A stretch of 64,000 nucleotides of DNA from Treponema pedis (GCF_017161325.1 NZ_CP045670.1:1729367-1793366); one strand, 5' to 3'; counted from the stretch's first letter, positions 19,207 through 27,868 are shown. Program-made: numbers and translations. Notes: a model not told the origin generated them from the sequence alone.

Positions 19207-20235
19207 ATGACACATACGGATAACCATGGAGATAATGATGAGCAAAAGGAAAAGAGATACTACTATCACAGTGACCACCTTGGAAGTGCACAATTCGTAA
19301 CTGACTGGAAAGGCAGACAGTACGAACACATTGAATACACACCTTACGGTGAGTTATGGGTAGAGGAAACTGCACCTGGAATAGATAAACTTCCCTTTAG
19401 GTTTACAGGTAAGGAACTTGACGAAGAGACGGGGCTTTACTACTATGGGGCGAGATACCTTGACCCAAAGTACAGTAGGTGGCTGTCAGGAGACCCGGCG
19501 CTAAACGATTACATGGCTGGTTCTTCTAATGGGATGTCTGGAGGTATTTTTAATACTACTAATTTTAATCTGTACCACTATGCTGGAAATAATCCGATTA
19601 GATATACGGACCCAACGGGGTTGGAGCTTGAGGATGGAGCTAATGTTTCGAAACAACTAGAATATTTAAAAGGAATTGTAAATACGAATTATAAAACAAA
19701 ACAGGATAAAGCGGATGCTGCAAAAGCACTAAGAAATGAGATGCGGAATGAGCACCCTGAGAGATTCAATTTAGATGATCTATTTTTAGGAAAAGAGGGG
19801 AATGAAAAGTTTATGAATGAAGATTTGCGGGATTTTTTAAATACATCTGATACAGGTGAAGATTATACTTTAAAGGATATGAAGGCTTCTGATGGATGGG
19901 TTGAACGAACAGGATCTGCTCGTAGCGAACATCAATATGGAGTTGGAAAAGGCCAACTAGAAAATAGAAAGTTTGTTAATGAAAGGGATGGAAGAGAAGC
20001 TGTTTTCCAAGGTGATGGACGATTAAAAGGTTCATTAATTACAAGAGGTATTAATAAGGGAACTTATAATTATGCAAAAGATACTTCAAGTTGGCATAGT
20101 GGATGGACTGCTGGTGGTGATCATGGAAGATGGGATATGAATCCGTTTTTTAGACAATGGGGTATAACTCCGATCTATCGTCTAATTTTTGGTCATAGCT
20201 ATTCTCAAGATCAGTATAACAAAAATGGGAGATAA
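19207..20235 (+). CDS. orphan RHS cassette 8, toxin tail of unknown family
   Basis: About 342 residues. RHS core is truncated to the last ~130 residues, starting at MTHTDNHGDND directly after F2. The terminal core version differs from the other cassettes (AGSSNGMSGGIFNTTNFNLYHYAG, ending DPTGLELED). The tail of about 205 residues has a C-terminus with GTYNYAKDTSSWHSGWTAGG and DHGRWDMNPFFRQWG, rich in His/Trp/Asp. It resembles the ends of several RHS and polymorphic toxins I know only by pattern, so I give no enzymatic name. An ATG start is present, but translation could also begin in the linker. Confidence 0.7.
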   Translation: MTHTDNHGDNDEQKEKRYYYHSDHLGSAQFVTDWKGRQYEHIEYTPYGELWVEETAPGIDKLPFRFTGKELDEETGLYYYGARYLDPKYSRWLSGDPALNDYMAGSSNGMSGGIFNTTNFNLYHYAGNNPIRYTDPTGLELEDGANVSKQLEYLKGIVNTNYKTKQDKADAAKALRNEMRNEHPERFNLDDLFLGKEGNEKFMNEDLRDFLNTSDTGEDYTLKDMKASDGWVERTGSARSEHQYGVGKGQLENRKFVNERDGREAVFQGDGRLKGSLITRGINKGTYNYAKDTSSWHSGWTAGGDHGRWDMNPFFRQWGITPIYRLIFGHSYSQDQYNKNGR

Positions 20236-20244
20236 GGAGATAAT

Positions 20245-20832
20245 ATGAAAAATATACCTATTTTTTTAATTGTATTTATATGTATTTCTAATATGGGATC
20301 TTGTGGATATTCATATCCTTGGGGTGTTTCAAAAGCATTTGAGATAACTAATGATGATTTTACATATTTTTTAAAATCAGATAAAGCATTAAAAGAATTA
20401 AATGAAAAAGGATATAGTATCGGAATAGTTTTCTCACAAGTAGGAAATGAAAAAAAGCATGGTATAGATTTTGAAATAAAATCAAAAACTGAGCTGGACT
20501 ATTTTGAATTGATTTCAATAAAGTTTTCATGGAAAAATAAAGTTGTGGAAAAAAAAATTAATAAGGTTTTTAAGTTGGAAAAACAAGAAAATGATGAAGA
20601 CATTTATTTCTATTCTGTCGATCGAAATATAGTTAAAGAGAAAATACCTTTTGCTTCTATGTTCAAAAAGATGAAATATAATTACGGAGATGAGTTTTCT
20701 CTTTTGATAGAGATTACCTTTGCTTTTGGAGATAGTGAATCTGTAAAAATCTCAAGAAACTATAATGTAAAATGCTATGAAAGGATTAATACTGCACCCA
20801 ATTGGATGTATTCATTATTTCCGCATATGTAA
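20245..20832 (+). CDS. lipoprotein, putative immunity to cassette 8
   Basis: 195 residues with a lipobox (SNMGSCG) and an AAGGAG ribosome site. The mature part looks beta-rich. It is related over its C-terminal half to the protein at 29796-30374: KIPFASMFKK against KINFQKIFSS, then a shared strand, and NYNVKCYERI against NFEVRCFRHF. That second gene follows a degraded copy of the same unusual core version, so both descend from one toxin/immunity lineage. Periplasmic anchoring suggests a toxin acting in the periplasm. Confidence 0.7.
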   Translation: MKNIPIFLIVFICISNMGSCGYSYPWGVSKAFEITNDDFTYFLKSDKALKELNEKGYSIGIVFSQVGNEKKHGIDFEIKSKTELDYFELISIKFSWKNKVVEKKINKVFKLEKQENDEDIYFYSVDRNIVKEKIPFASMFKKMKYNYGDEFSLLIEITFAFGDSESVKISRNYNVKCYERINTAPNWMYSLFPHM

Positions 20833-20845
20833 TTAATTACTTATA

Positions 20846-20887
20846 GGGACGCCTCTAAAAACCTTGTTTGATTTTTAAAGGTGCCTG
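20846..20887 (+). repeat. degenerate CCTCTAAA hairpin
   Basis: GCCTCTAAAAA and an imperfect partner, TTTTTAAAGGTGC, form a stem like the hairpins at 42720-42756 and 54294-54323. It may be a decayed terminator after the immunity gene. Confidence 0.4.
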
Positions 20888-20978
20888 ACAAGCAATGCTA
20901 TAAACCAATTTGAGAAAAATAATTCTGATTGATAAAAATAGTAAAAAATATGCAAAAATCATTTTTGAGATATGTTTA

Positions 20979-21200
20979 AGTGAATGCGGTTTTTGGAGTG
21001 AAAAGTGCGGTATTGATACTTGTTTATTTTCATATTTTGTGCAATAATAAAGGTTATAAGAAAACTTCGGGATTCTTAAGGGCGGAGGCTTTAAGCAGCT
21101 ATTTTGAAGATAGGAAGGGGCATAGGAAGGAAAGAAACTTTTCTCTGCAAAAGTGTCTTTCCTTCCCTAACTATCGCACTGGTAAACTGAGTAATTGGTG
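20979..21200 (+). repeat. decayed linker (third variant)
   Basis: A stretch containing GTGCAATAATAAAGG and GGGATTCTTAAGGGC recurs near 29505-29575 and 32930-33000, each time inside a degraded linker. The rest of 20888-21337 shows no gene I can support. Confidence 0.55.
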
Positions 21201-21337
21201 AATATGAGTTGCAAGATAATTATTGAACGTGATGAAATAGTAAATGGTTACTCTAAACAGTTATTAAATATTGCAAAAATAAAACACATTAATTTAGATG
21301 TTTTTTTCAAGCCTATAAAGGTATTGAGGAGATTGTA

Positions 21338-21646
21338 GTGGATAGAGAAAGTATTTACTCTAACTGTATTTGTGTAGATCAAAACCATAATATAAATAAT
21401 AAATGTTATGGATTTGATGTAGGAATTCTTGATATTGATTATTATTCCTTTTCTTCAATATACAATGAGATAATTTTTTCCTCATATGATTTTTTTTATA
21501 AATACAAAGAGAATCTTAATAATTTTTTTCTTTTTCCGACATATTATGAGGCTTCTCAATTTTTAAACTTCCATAGGCAAATATATGAAGAAGGAAATGA
21601 TGTTGAACACACGGATTTACTTAGTATTTATAGGATATTAAAATAA
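21338..21646 (+). CDS. small orphan immunity-type protein
   Basis: 102 residues from a GTG start with GAGGAG upstream. Soluble, aromatic-rich (YYSFSSIYNEIIFSSYDFFY), with no signal peptide. It sits between a decayed linker and linker L9, without a toxin next to it. The size and place fit an orphan immunity gene; it could also be a fragment. Family unknown. Confidence 0.45.
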   Translation: MDRESIYSNCICVDQNHNINNKCYGFDVGILDIDYYSFSSIYNEIIFSSYDFFYKYKENLNNFFLFPTYYEASQFLNFHRQIYEEGNDVEHTDLLSIYRILK

Positions 21647-21750
21647 ATTGTATAAATAGTTGAAATATGGTATTATGTGAGAAAATAAAAAACTTGAAGG
21701 AAAGAGTAACAAGTAATTGATAAAACCGTTGAGAGGAAAATAGAAAAACT

Positions 21751-22124
21751 ATGAAAACAAAGCTTTACTTTTATTCACAACCTACCTATCTCCCCTGGAC
21801 AGCGATTGCAAGGGAGCAAAAGCAATTTATAAAAATTGCTTTTGCCGTACATCTTTCCGCAGTAATTTCTGCGGAAAGATACCGAAGCGATAGCGGAGCC
21901 CTGAAAAGCGCGGTGTTCAATTTTGTTTTCTTCGTAATGCTAAAAAACAAAATTGAGCAGTCCGCCAAAACAAAACTATTATTAAACAATCCTACTGACA
22001 GGACTTTTGGAAATAGGTGGAGCAGATACAAGGAGCCTAGTAAAAATAAAGCGGAGGCGTATCTGGTATACGTCGAGGACACTTTTTTGCCGTGCGACGC
22101 AGTAATTGTCCGCCGTTTCAAAAG
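21751..22124 (+). repeat. linker repeat L9
   Basis: F1 is about 21795-21964, and a shortened F2 is 22014-22124 (111 bp, right end CCGTTTCAAAAG instead of TATTTTCAAAAG). Two bases fewer near the end put the linker's long frame out of phase with the core. The local phase TCA-AAA-GAT into the core is the same as in the other copies. Confidence 0.8.
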
Positions 22125-23623
22125 ATGACGTATACGGTGCAGACTACGGCTTCGGTCTTGACGCCCCTAAAGAAACGGAACAGACGAACCCGCAAGACCT
22201 CTTTGCCTACAGGCGGAACTATACGTGGACTTACAAGTCAAAAACTGCCATGCTGTTTTTGGCGATGTATAATAATTTCCTTACTCAGCAAGCCCGTAAG
22301 GGCTTGAACGAAAAAAATTTACTCACTAAATCGAGCGATAAAAACTACACGGTACACTATCGCTACGGTGAAGACGGGAAGAGAGCGTTAAAGTATACTG
22401 AAGAAGGAAGAAGTGAAACGCTATACTTTAACAATTTCTTTACGATACATATTCCGATATACGACAAAGATAACCCGCAAGGGTTAAGGGTGCATAAACA
22501 TATCTTTGTCGGTAACAGCCGCCTTGTAACAGCGATGACCCACACGGATAACAGTGGAGACAATGAAGAGCAAAAGGAAAAGAGATACTACTATCACAGT
22601 GACCACTTAGGAAGTGCACAGTTCGTAACAGACTGGAAAGGCAGACAGTACGAGCATATAGAGTATACGCCGTACGGAGAACTCTGGATTGAAGAAGTTG
22701 CTGCGGGATTGGACAAACTGCCGTTCAGGTTTACGGGGAAAGAGCTGGATGAGGAAACTGCACCGGGAATAGATAAGTTACCGTTTAGATTTACGGGGAA
22801 AGAGCTTGACGAAGAAACGGGGCTGTACTACTATGGGGCGAGGTACTTAGACCCGAAATACAGTAGGTGGCTGTCGGGAGATCCGGCGCTAAACGATTAC
22901 ATACCTAAAGCACCGATAGACGATGAGGCAAAAAAACATAACGAGAATCTACCGGGTATGGGTGGGGTATTTAACATTGTAAACTTGCATGTGTATCACT
23001 ACGCGGGGAATAATCCGGTGAAATATATTGATCCGGATGGGGAAGATATAGAAGAATCACCAATTATTTCTGGTTCTTTAGCTATTTTATTAGCAGCACG
23101 CGGCAGTATTGGATTTGCAAAAGATAGTAATAATCATATTGCTTTATATATTAAAGGTGAGTTAGGACTTGGTGCAGGCACAGATATTGACTTTAAACAA
23201 CAACTTTCTAATGCACTTGGTACTGCAGGCAAACTTTTAAAGTTGCTTGATAAGGGGAATACGGCTCTTAATCTTATTGTAAATGCAATAAATGTACCGG
23301 AGGATACTGGAGAAGGAAACTTCAATGGTATATTACAGTTTGTACCAGATAATTATTCAAAATGGTCTGGAAATCTTCCAACTGAAGGTGCTTTTTTTAT
23401 AGGGGTACAAACCGATAAAAAAGGTAGACTTTCTTTTACTGTTGGTATAAAAGCTATTGCTGCAGCATATTTTGGGTCAGGCACATTATATATTGATTTA
23501 ACAGAATTAAAAAATCAAGGAATAGATGAATTAAATGAAATGATACAATCTATTGAATATAGTATAAGTAATTTTGCATATAAAATTCTAAGAAATTTTT
23601 TTGATAAGGAGTTACGTGAGTGA
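22106..23623 (+). CDS. orphan RHS cassette 9 with internal core duplication
   Basis: About 505 residues. RHS core starts at DDVYGADYGFGLDAPKE right after L9. P element P3 lies at 22229-22306. Near 22720-22815 the core segment DKLPFRFTGKELDEET is present twice in tandem; the join (DEET-APGID) lies at GAGGAAACTGCACC, the product of unequal recombination between two core copies. DPDG is at about 23033-23041. The tail of about 195 residues is hydrophobic and Gly-rich (GSLAILLAARGSIGFAK, KGELGLGAGTDI, VGIKAIAAAYFGSGTLYI), similar in style to the end of the cassette 6 tail. The true start is unclear. Confidence 0.75.
   Translation: MSAVSKDDVYGADYGFGLDAPKETEQTNPQDLFAYRRNYTWTYKSKTAMLFLAMYNNFLTQQARKGLNEKNLLTKSSDKNYTVHYRYGEDGKRALKYTEEGRSETLYFNNFFTIHIPIYDKDNPQGLRVHKHIFVGNSRLVTAMTHTDNSGDNEEQKEKRYYYHSDHLGSAQFVTDWKGRQYEHIEYTPYGELWIEEVAAGLDKLPFRFTGKELDEETAPGIDKLPFRFTGKELDEETGLYYYGARYLDPKYSRWLSGDPALNDYIPKAPIDDEAKKHNENLPGMGGVFNIVNLHVYHYAGNNPVKYIDPDGEDIEESPIISGSLAILLAARGSIGFAKDSNNHIALYIKGELGLGAGTDIDFKQQLSNALGTAGKLLKLLDKGNTALNLIVNAINVPEDTGEGNFNGILQFVPDNYSKWSGNLPTEGAFFIGVQTDKKGRLSFTVGIKAIAAAYFGSGTLYIDLTELKNQGIDELNEMIQSIEYSISNFAYKILRNFFDKELRE
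22229..22306 (+). repeat. palindromic element P3 in RHS core
   Basis: 78 bp, same site as P1 and P2, arm version CAAAAACTGCC. Frame preserved. Confidence 0.8.
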
Positions 23624-23626
23624 AAT

Positions 23627-23974
23627 ATGGGTATACAAGTTAATCCGTTTCTTGGGCTATTAATATTTATATATTTTATATCGGGTGGGATAATGAGGTT
23701 TTATTTGCAGATAAAAGGAGCCCGGTTAATCTCTAAAAAATTGAACTGTCTGCAAATTTTAGGTATAGATAAAATTTTATTGTTCATACCCGAATTCGTA
23801 CCTCTGTCGGTATTAAAACCGATATATGAAGAGCTTTCAATTTTTGATACCGAAAAATATGAATTGGAAGATTATATAAAAATGTTAAAAGTATACCGCT
23901 GCATATATATTATACCATGTGTCATAGGTGGCAGTATTATTTTGTTGTGTATTTTTATAAATACATTATTGTAA
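23627..23974 (+). CDS. membrane protein, putative immunity to cassette 9 (first)
   Basis: 115 residues with hydrophobic segments at the N- and C-terminus (FLGLLIFIYFISGGIM; IIPCVIGGSIILLCIFI) and a charged middle. Starts 3 bases after the toxin stop. The family is not recognised. Two membrane proteins follow this toxin, so either may be the cognate immunity. Confidence 0.6.
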   Translation: MGIQVNPFLGLLIFIYFISGGIMRFYLQIKGARLISKKLNCLQILGIDKILLFIPEFVPLSVLKPIYEELSIFDTEKYELEDYIKMLKVYRCIYIIPCVIGGSIILLCIFINTLL

Positions 23975-23983
23975 GGAGCCCTT

Positions 23984-24535
23984 ATGAATTATGAAAAAAT
24001 TAATGCGAGGGCATGTCTTATTGCTTCTGTTTTTTTTGGAATAGTTTATGTGTTGTTTTTTTATCTTTTTCCGTATGCAAAAGAAAGCATGGAATATAAG
24101 AATATTGATATTTCAGAATTAGTTGATGCTTTAAAAATTCTTTGCGTAGGTTTATTCGGCTTGGGAGTTTCTTTTTATAAGTTCGGTTTTAAATCTTTAA
24201 GAACAAAAATTGCGAATATACCTCCTAAACTTATAAAGTTTTTACTTACAGTCTTTAAAATATTGCTTTATATAGCTTCTTTTCTTTTATCAAAAACATA
24301 TATTCCTGTTTTTGAACCTAAACCGAAATTTATTTTTTTTGTTATTCATATTTTATTTTTAATTGTGGGTATTGTGCAAAATATTATAACGGAAGTTGTT
24401 TTTGAATTCCATTCAGATGACTACAATCATCCATATTTGCAGTTGGTTTTAGGAAAATTTGTTTTTATATTATGCGCTTTGCCGCTTTATGTTGATTTTC
24501 TTGGAGGTGTTTATTTATTATTATCTTTATTTTAA
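23984..24535 (+). CDS. membrane protein, putative immunity to cassette 9 (second)
   Basis: 183 residues with five or so predicted membrane helices. AAGGAG lies before the ATG, 9 bases after the previous stop, so it is co-transcribed. No family recognised. Confidence 0.6.
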   Translation: MNYEKINARACLIASVFFGIVYVLFFYLFPYAKESMEYKNIDISELVDALKILCVGLFGLGVSFYKFGFKSLRTKIANIPPKLIKFLLTVFKILLYIASFLLSKTYIPVFEPKPKFIFFVIHILFLIVGIVQNIITEVVFEFHSDDYNHPYLQLVLGKFVFILCALPLYVDFLGGVYLLLSLF

Positions 24536-24570
24536 ATTATTATGAATAGTTGGAGTGCTAAAGAAAAATT

Positions 24571-24883
24571 ATGGTAGATTATAAATATAAACAGTTGTAT
24601 ATTTACCTCTTTCGGACAGCGATTGAAAGGGATAGCAGAGCCCTGAAAAGCGCGGTGTTGCATTTTGTTTTCTTCATGATAATAATAAACAAAATGCAAC
24701 AGTCCGCCGTTCAAAGTTGCTTAAACAAACGCTTATTACTAAACAGCCCTACTGACAGGACTTTTGAAAATAGGCGAGGTAAGTACAAGGAGACAGGCAA
24801 AAAAGTACCGCAGGCGTATCGGGTATACGTCGAGGACACTTTTTTGCCGTGCGACGCAGTAATTGCCTGCATATTTTCAAAAG
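24571..24883 (+). repeat. linker repeat L10 (shortened F1)
   Basis: F1 lacks its middle. The left arm CGGACAGCGATTG is joined to AAAGGGATAGCAGAGCCC and the variable stem TTGCATTTTGTTT...AAACAAAATGCAA, which is again a different but self-complementary version. F2 is 24761-24883 (123 bp, TIRs intact). Confidence 0.8.
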
Positions 24884-25638
24884 AGGAGACGGGGCTGTAT
24901 TATTATGGAGCTAGGTATCTTGACCCAAAGTGCAGTAGGTGGCTGTCAGGCGCCCCTGCACTGAATGATTACATACCGCAAGCGCCTATTGATGACGAAG
25001 CGAAAAAACACAACGAGAACCTGCCGGGTATGGGCGGTATATACAACACGGTAAACTTGCATGTGTATCACTATGCGGGGAATAATCCGATTAAGTATAT
25101 TGACCCGGATGGAAGGGAAACTAAGCAGTCTGGTAAAGGCACTATTGATGAGCCTTTTATTCAAATAACTGTCACTAATGTAGAGACTGATGCATATAAG
25201 TATACTTCTACTATAAATTATACAACTTATATGGACAATGGAAAAATTTTTGAACAGTATTCCATCAATTCTTCTTTTTTGATTAAGGATACTGAAGCTG
25301 GTACAAAATTGGCTAATGACATGAATGTAGAAATAGATATGGGGTATACTTTAATTTCATCTTTGTTAACTGCTGTTATAGTGAAACAAATTGGTAGCAA
25401 TAATATAGCGAAAAGTATAAATGCTATTTTAGCCGGTATTGGTTCATATATAGGCTCTAAATATGTGTTTAAGTATGAATCAGGAATGAAAATAGAAACA
25501 AATACAAAGTTAGAAGTTGTAAGTGATAGTTCTGGTGTAAAAAATTCTGGAAATAGAACTACTAACGTATATAAACGTGAAAGAGAAGATAGCGATAGTA
25601 AGCCAGTGATTACATGCACGGAAAATTTAGATTATTAA
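24571..25638 (+). CDS. orphan RHS cassette 10, toxin tail of unknown family
   Basis: 355 residues. Linker is 1-104, in frame. The core tail runs from EETGLYYYGARY with unusual changes (DPKCSRW, LSGAPAL instead of DPKYSRW, LSGDPAL). DPDG is at about residue 180. The remaining ~170 residues include a hydrophobic segment (MGYTLISSLLTAVIVKQIG; INAILAGIGSYIGSKYVF) and a basic/acidic C-terminus. No catalytic motif recognised. Could be a membrane-acting toxin. Confidence 0.7.
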   Translation: MVDYKYKQLYIYLFRTAIERDSRALKSAVLHFVFFMIIINKMQQSAVQSCLNKRLLLNSPTDRTFENRRGKYKETGKKVPQAYRVYVEDTFLPCDAVIACIFSKEETGLYYYGARYLDPKCSRWLSGAPALNDYIPQAPIDDEAKKHNENLPGMGGIYNTVNLHVYHYAGNNPIKYIDPDGRETKQSGKGTIDEPFIQITVTNVETDAYKYTSTINYTTYMDNGKIFEQYSINSSFLIKDTEAGTKLANDMNVEIDMGYTLISSLLTAVIVKQIGSNNIAKSINAILAGIGSYIGSKYVFKYESGMKIETNTKLEVVSDSSGVKNSGNRTTNVYKREREDSDSKPVITCTENLDY

Positions 25639-25648
25639 TGAGGTGTTT

Positions 25649-25954
25649 ATGGACATATTGTTAGTTGTAATAAATTGCAGTTTATTGGTTTTTGCTTTTC
25701 TTTTTTTAGGTAGATGGTTAATGCGTCCGTTTAATAAAAAATACTTATATATATATGGTACTGATACAAATTTTAGAGAGCGGATATATAAAATTAAAGA
25801 AATTGTTGAATTTATTTTGAGATTTATAGCAGGTTATTTAATTTTTTCTTTAGGAACCAAATTAATAACATATGCTTGTATGATAGTTTTAGGATTTATT
25901 TCTGGGCTTTTGATTGAAGAAGATAGAGGAAAAAAGAAAAAAGATAGATTTTAG
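25649..25954 (+). CDS. small membrane protein, putative immunity to cassette 10
   Basis: About 101 residues from the ATG at 25649 (GAGG upstream). Two predicted membrane regions and a highly charged Lys-rich C-terminus (RGKKKKDRF). Begins about 10 bases after the toxin stop. Immunity role from position only. Confidence 0.6.
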   Translation: MDILLVVINCSLLVFAFLFLGRWLMRPFNKKYLYIYGTDTNFRERIYKIKEIVEFILRFIAGYLIFSLGTKLITYACMIVLGFISGLLIEEDRGKKKKDRF

Positions 25955-25958
25955 AATT

Positions 25959-26397
25959 ATGAAATTTAATTACGATTGGAAATTATCCATTAACTTCTCT
26001 CCTCGGACAGCGATTGAAAGGGAGCAAAAGCAATTTATAAAAATTGCTTTTGCTGTACATCTTTCCGCAGTAATTTCTGCGGAAAGATACCGAAGCGATA
26101 GCGAAGCCCTGAAAAGCGCGGTGCTCAATTTTGTTTTCTTCATAATATTGAAAAACAAAATTGAGCAGTCCGAAGCTCAAAGCTGCTTACGCCCCTTTGA
26201 GCTTCGAGTTTTGCCATTCGGCAAAACATCGGGGATTAAAGTTTTAAATTTACTAAACAGCCCCACTGACAGGACTTTTGAAAATAGGCGAGGTAAGTAC
26301 AAGGAGTTAGGCAAAAAAGTACCACAGGCGTATCGAGTATACGTCGAGGACACTTTTTTGCCGTGCGACGCAGGAGATGTCCGTATATTTTCAAAAG
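25959..26397 (+). repeat. linker repeat L11
   Basis: F1 with the CTCAATTTTG...CAAAATTGAG stem. F2 is 26275-26397 (123 bp, perfect TIRs). After it, core joins at MYTENHGDNDEQ, in the +1 phase: the only junction in which the F2 phase does not lead into the core. Confidence 0.8.
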
Positions 26398-27089
26398 AGG
26401 AAGATGTATACGGAAAACCATGGAGATAATGATGAGCAAAAGGAAAAGAGATACTACTACCACAGTGACCATTTGGGAAGTGCACAATTCGTAACGGATT
26501 GGAGAGGGAAGCAATACGAGCATATAAAGTACATACCTTACGGGGAACTATGGACTTATAAGTCAAAAACAGCAAAGCTGTTTTTGACGATGTATAATAA
26601 TTTCCTTGCAAAGCAGCCCGAAGGGCTGATAGAAGAGGCTACACCGGGAATGGATAAGTTACCGTTCAGGTTTACAGGTAAGGAGCTTGATGAAGATACG
26701 GGGCTGTATTATTATGGAGCTAGGTACCTTGACCCGAAGTATTCGAGATGGTTATCAGGTGGCCCTGCACTTAATGAGTATATACCGCAAGCGCCGGTAA
26801 ATGACGAAGCGAAGAAGCACAATGAAAACTTACCCGGAATAGGATGCGTGTTTAATGTTGTAAACTTGCATGTTTATCATTATGCGGGGAATAATCCTAT
26901 AAAGTATGCGGACCCGGGGAAGAAGTGAAACTATACATACAGATGAAGGAAGACAAATACATAAAGCTATTTTTGGAATTTATAGAGCTGCTAATGCCCC
27001 AGATACGGTTACTGGTAATACTACTTCGAACAGCCGCTGCAGGGGCTGTGTGTCCTCCTTTAGCAGCAGTGTCTGCCGTTGCACCATAA
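26377..27089 (+). pseudogene. broken orphan RHS cassette 11
   Basis: A core fragment (MYTENHGDNDEQ to GNNPIKYADPG) contains a P element (26554-26628) at a new position. The frame ends at 26928 because the DPDG codons are damaged (GACCCGGGG). The toxin tail can be followed only by changing frames: an about 40-residue stretch from GRSETIHTDEG to TVTGNTTSN, then AAAGAVCPPLAAVSAVAP, with a stop at 27087-27089. Toxin inactive as written. Confidence 0.7.
26554..26628 (+). repeat. palindromic element P4 at a second core site
   Basis: 75 bp between the TGG of GELW and the following IEE codons. Core copies elsewhere (e.g. 4072-4095) read GELWVEETAPG without it. Hairpins TCAAAAACAGC/GCTGTTTTTGA and CAGCCC/GGGCTG. 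P1-P3 sit about 340 bases further upstream in the core, so the element has inserted at more than one place. Both insertions follow a TGG codon and keep the frame. Confidence 0.85.
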
Positions 27090-27108
27090 ATAATAGGAGA
27101 ATGTTAAA

Positions 27109-27858
27109 ATGAAAATACCTAGCATATTATTCGGAACATATAATGAAGTTTTAAAAAGATTAAGGCCGTTGAAAAATCACAATATAGTTTTTATGAAGAA
27201 TTTTATAAAAAAAATACAAACTCCCGAGAAAATGATGGACGTTACGGAAGATACACCAATTGTGATGGTTGACGGATATTCTACACGTGGAGTACCGAAT
27301 GCTTTTTTCCCATCAGTTTTAAGTGATTATATTTTACATGATGAAGTGTATACATCTGATGTAGTGTCGTGGTATATGAAAAAAGCGGTATCAAATTCAT
27401 GGTTAATGCTTACAGCCTTGACAGCAGATAGCTCTGTAAGTCTTTTATATCGTCATTTTCATAATAAATTTCAAATACGATTATTAAACGGACTTGAAAA
27501 ATATTGGGATGAACTTGTAAGTGTAGGATGTTGCTATTATAATGATACATTGGATTTTTGTAATAATAAAAAACGGTTGTTTTTTGAAAAAAATTTTGCA
27601 TTATTAAAAATATCAAGTATGGTTATGCATATTAGCGATATGGAGCATATAATAGAAAATTGGAAGAAATTTAAAAGGAATAAGCCGGTTATTCCGCTTA
27701 CAGAGAGCTCACCTTTCGAAGAAGAACAAAAAGAAATAATTATTCGAATAATTAACTCAGGTGTATTAAAACAAATGTCGAAAGAGCAGTTAAAGGCCTT
27801 TAAAAAACTATACATGGATTATTTTAAAACTCCCTTTTCTAAAGATATGTTTATGTGA
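27109..27858 (+). CDS. putative immunity protein to broken cassette 11
   Basis: 249 residues, soluble, no signal peptide, mainly helical in appearance. C-terminus lysine-rich (MSKEQLKAFKKLYMDYFK). AGGAG is located upstream. It follows the damaged toxin by 19 bases. No family recognised. Remains fully open, unlike its toxin. Confidence 0.55.
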   Translation: MKIPSILFGTYNEVLKRLRPLKNHNIVFMKNFIKKIQTPEKMMDVTEDTPIVMVDGYSTRGVPNAFFPSVLSDYILHDEVYTSDVVSWYMKKAVSNSWLMLTALTADSSVSLLYRHFHNKFQIRLLNGLEKYWDELVSVGCCYYNDTLDFCNNKKRLFFEKNFALLKISSMVMHISDMEHIIENWKKFKRNKPVIPLTESSPFEEEQKEIIIRIINSGVLKQMSKEQLKAFKKLYMDYFKTPFSKDMFM

Positions 27859-27868
27859 GGAAATTATA

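Noticed and set aside
1166-26397. Integron-like attC sites in the linkers (GTTAGGC-like and GCCTAAC-like heptamers)
   Set aside because: GTTRRRY-type and RYYYAAC-type motifs occur in some linkers (e.g. L1, L2, L6) but are missing in others. They are about 280 bp apart, and cassette borders do not fall at them; the borders fall at the F2 end.
26930-27108. Separate 68-residue gene after broken cassette 11
   Set aside because: It is the toxin tail of the same cassette read after a frame break; it has no start signal of its own.
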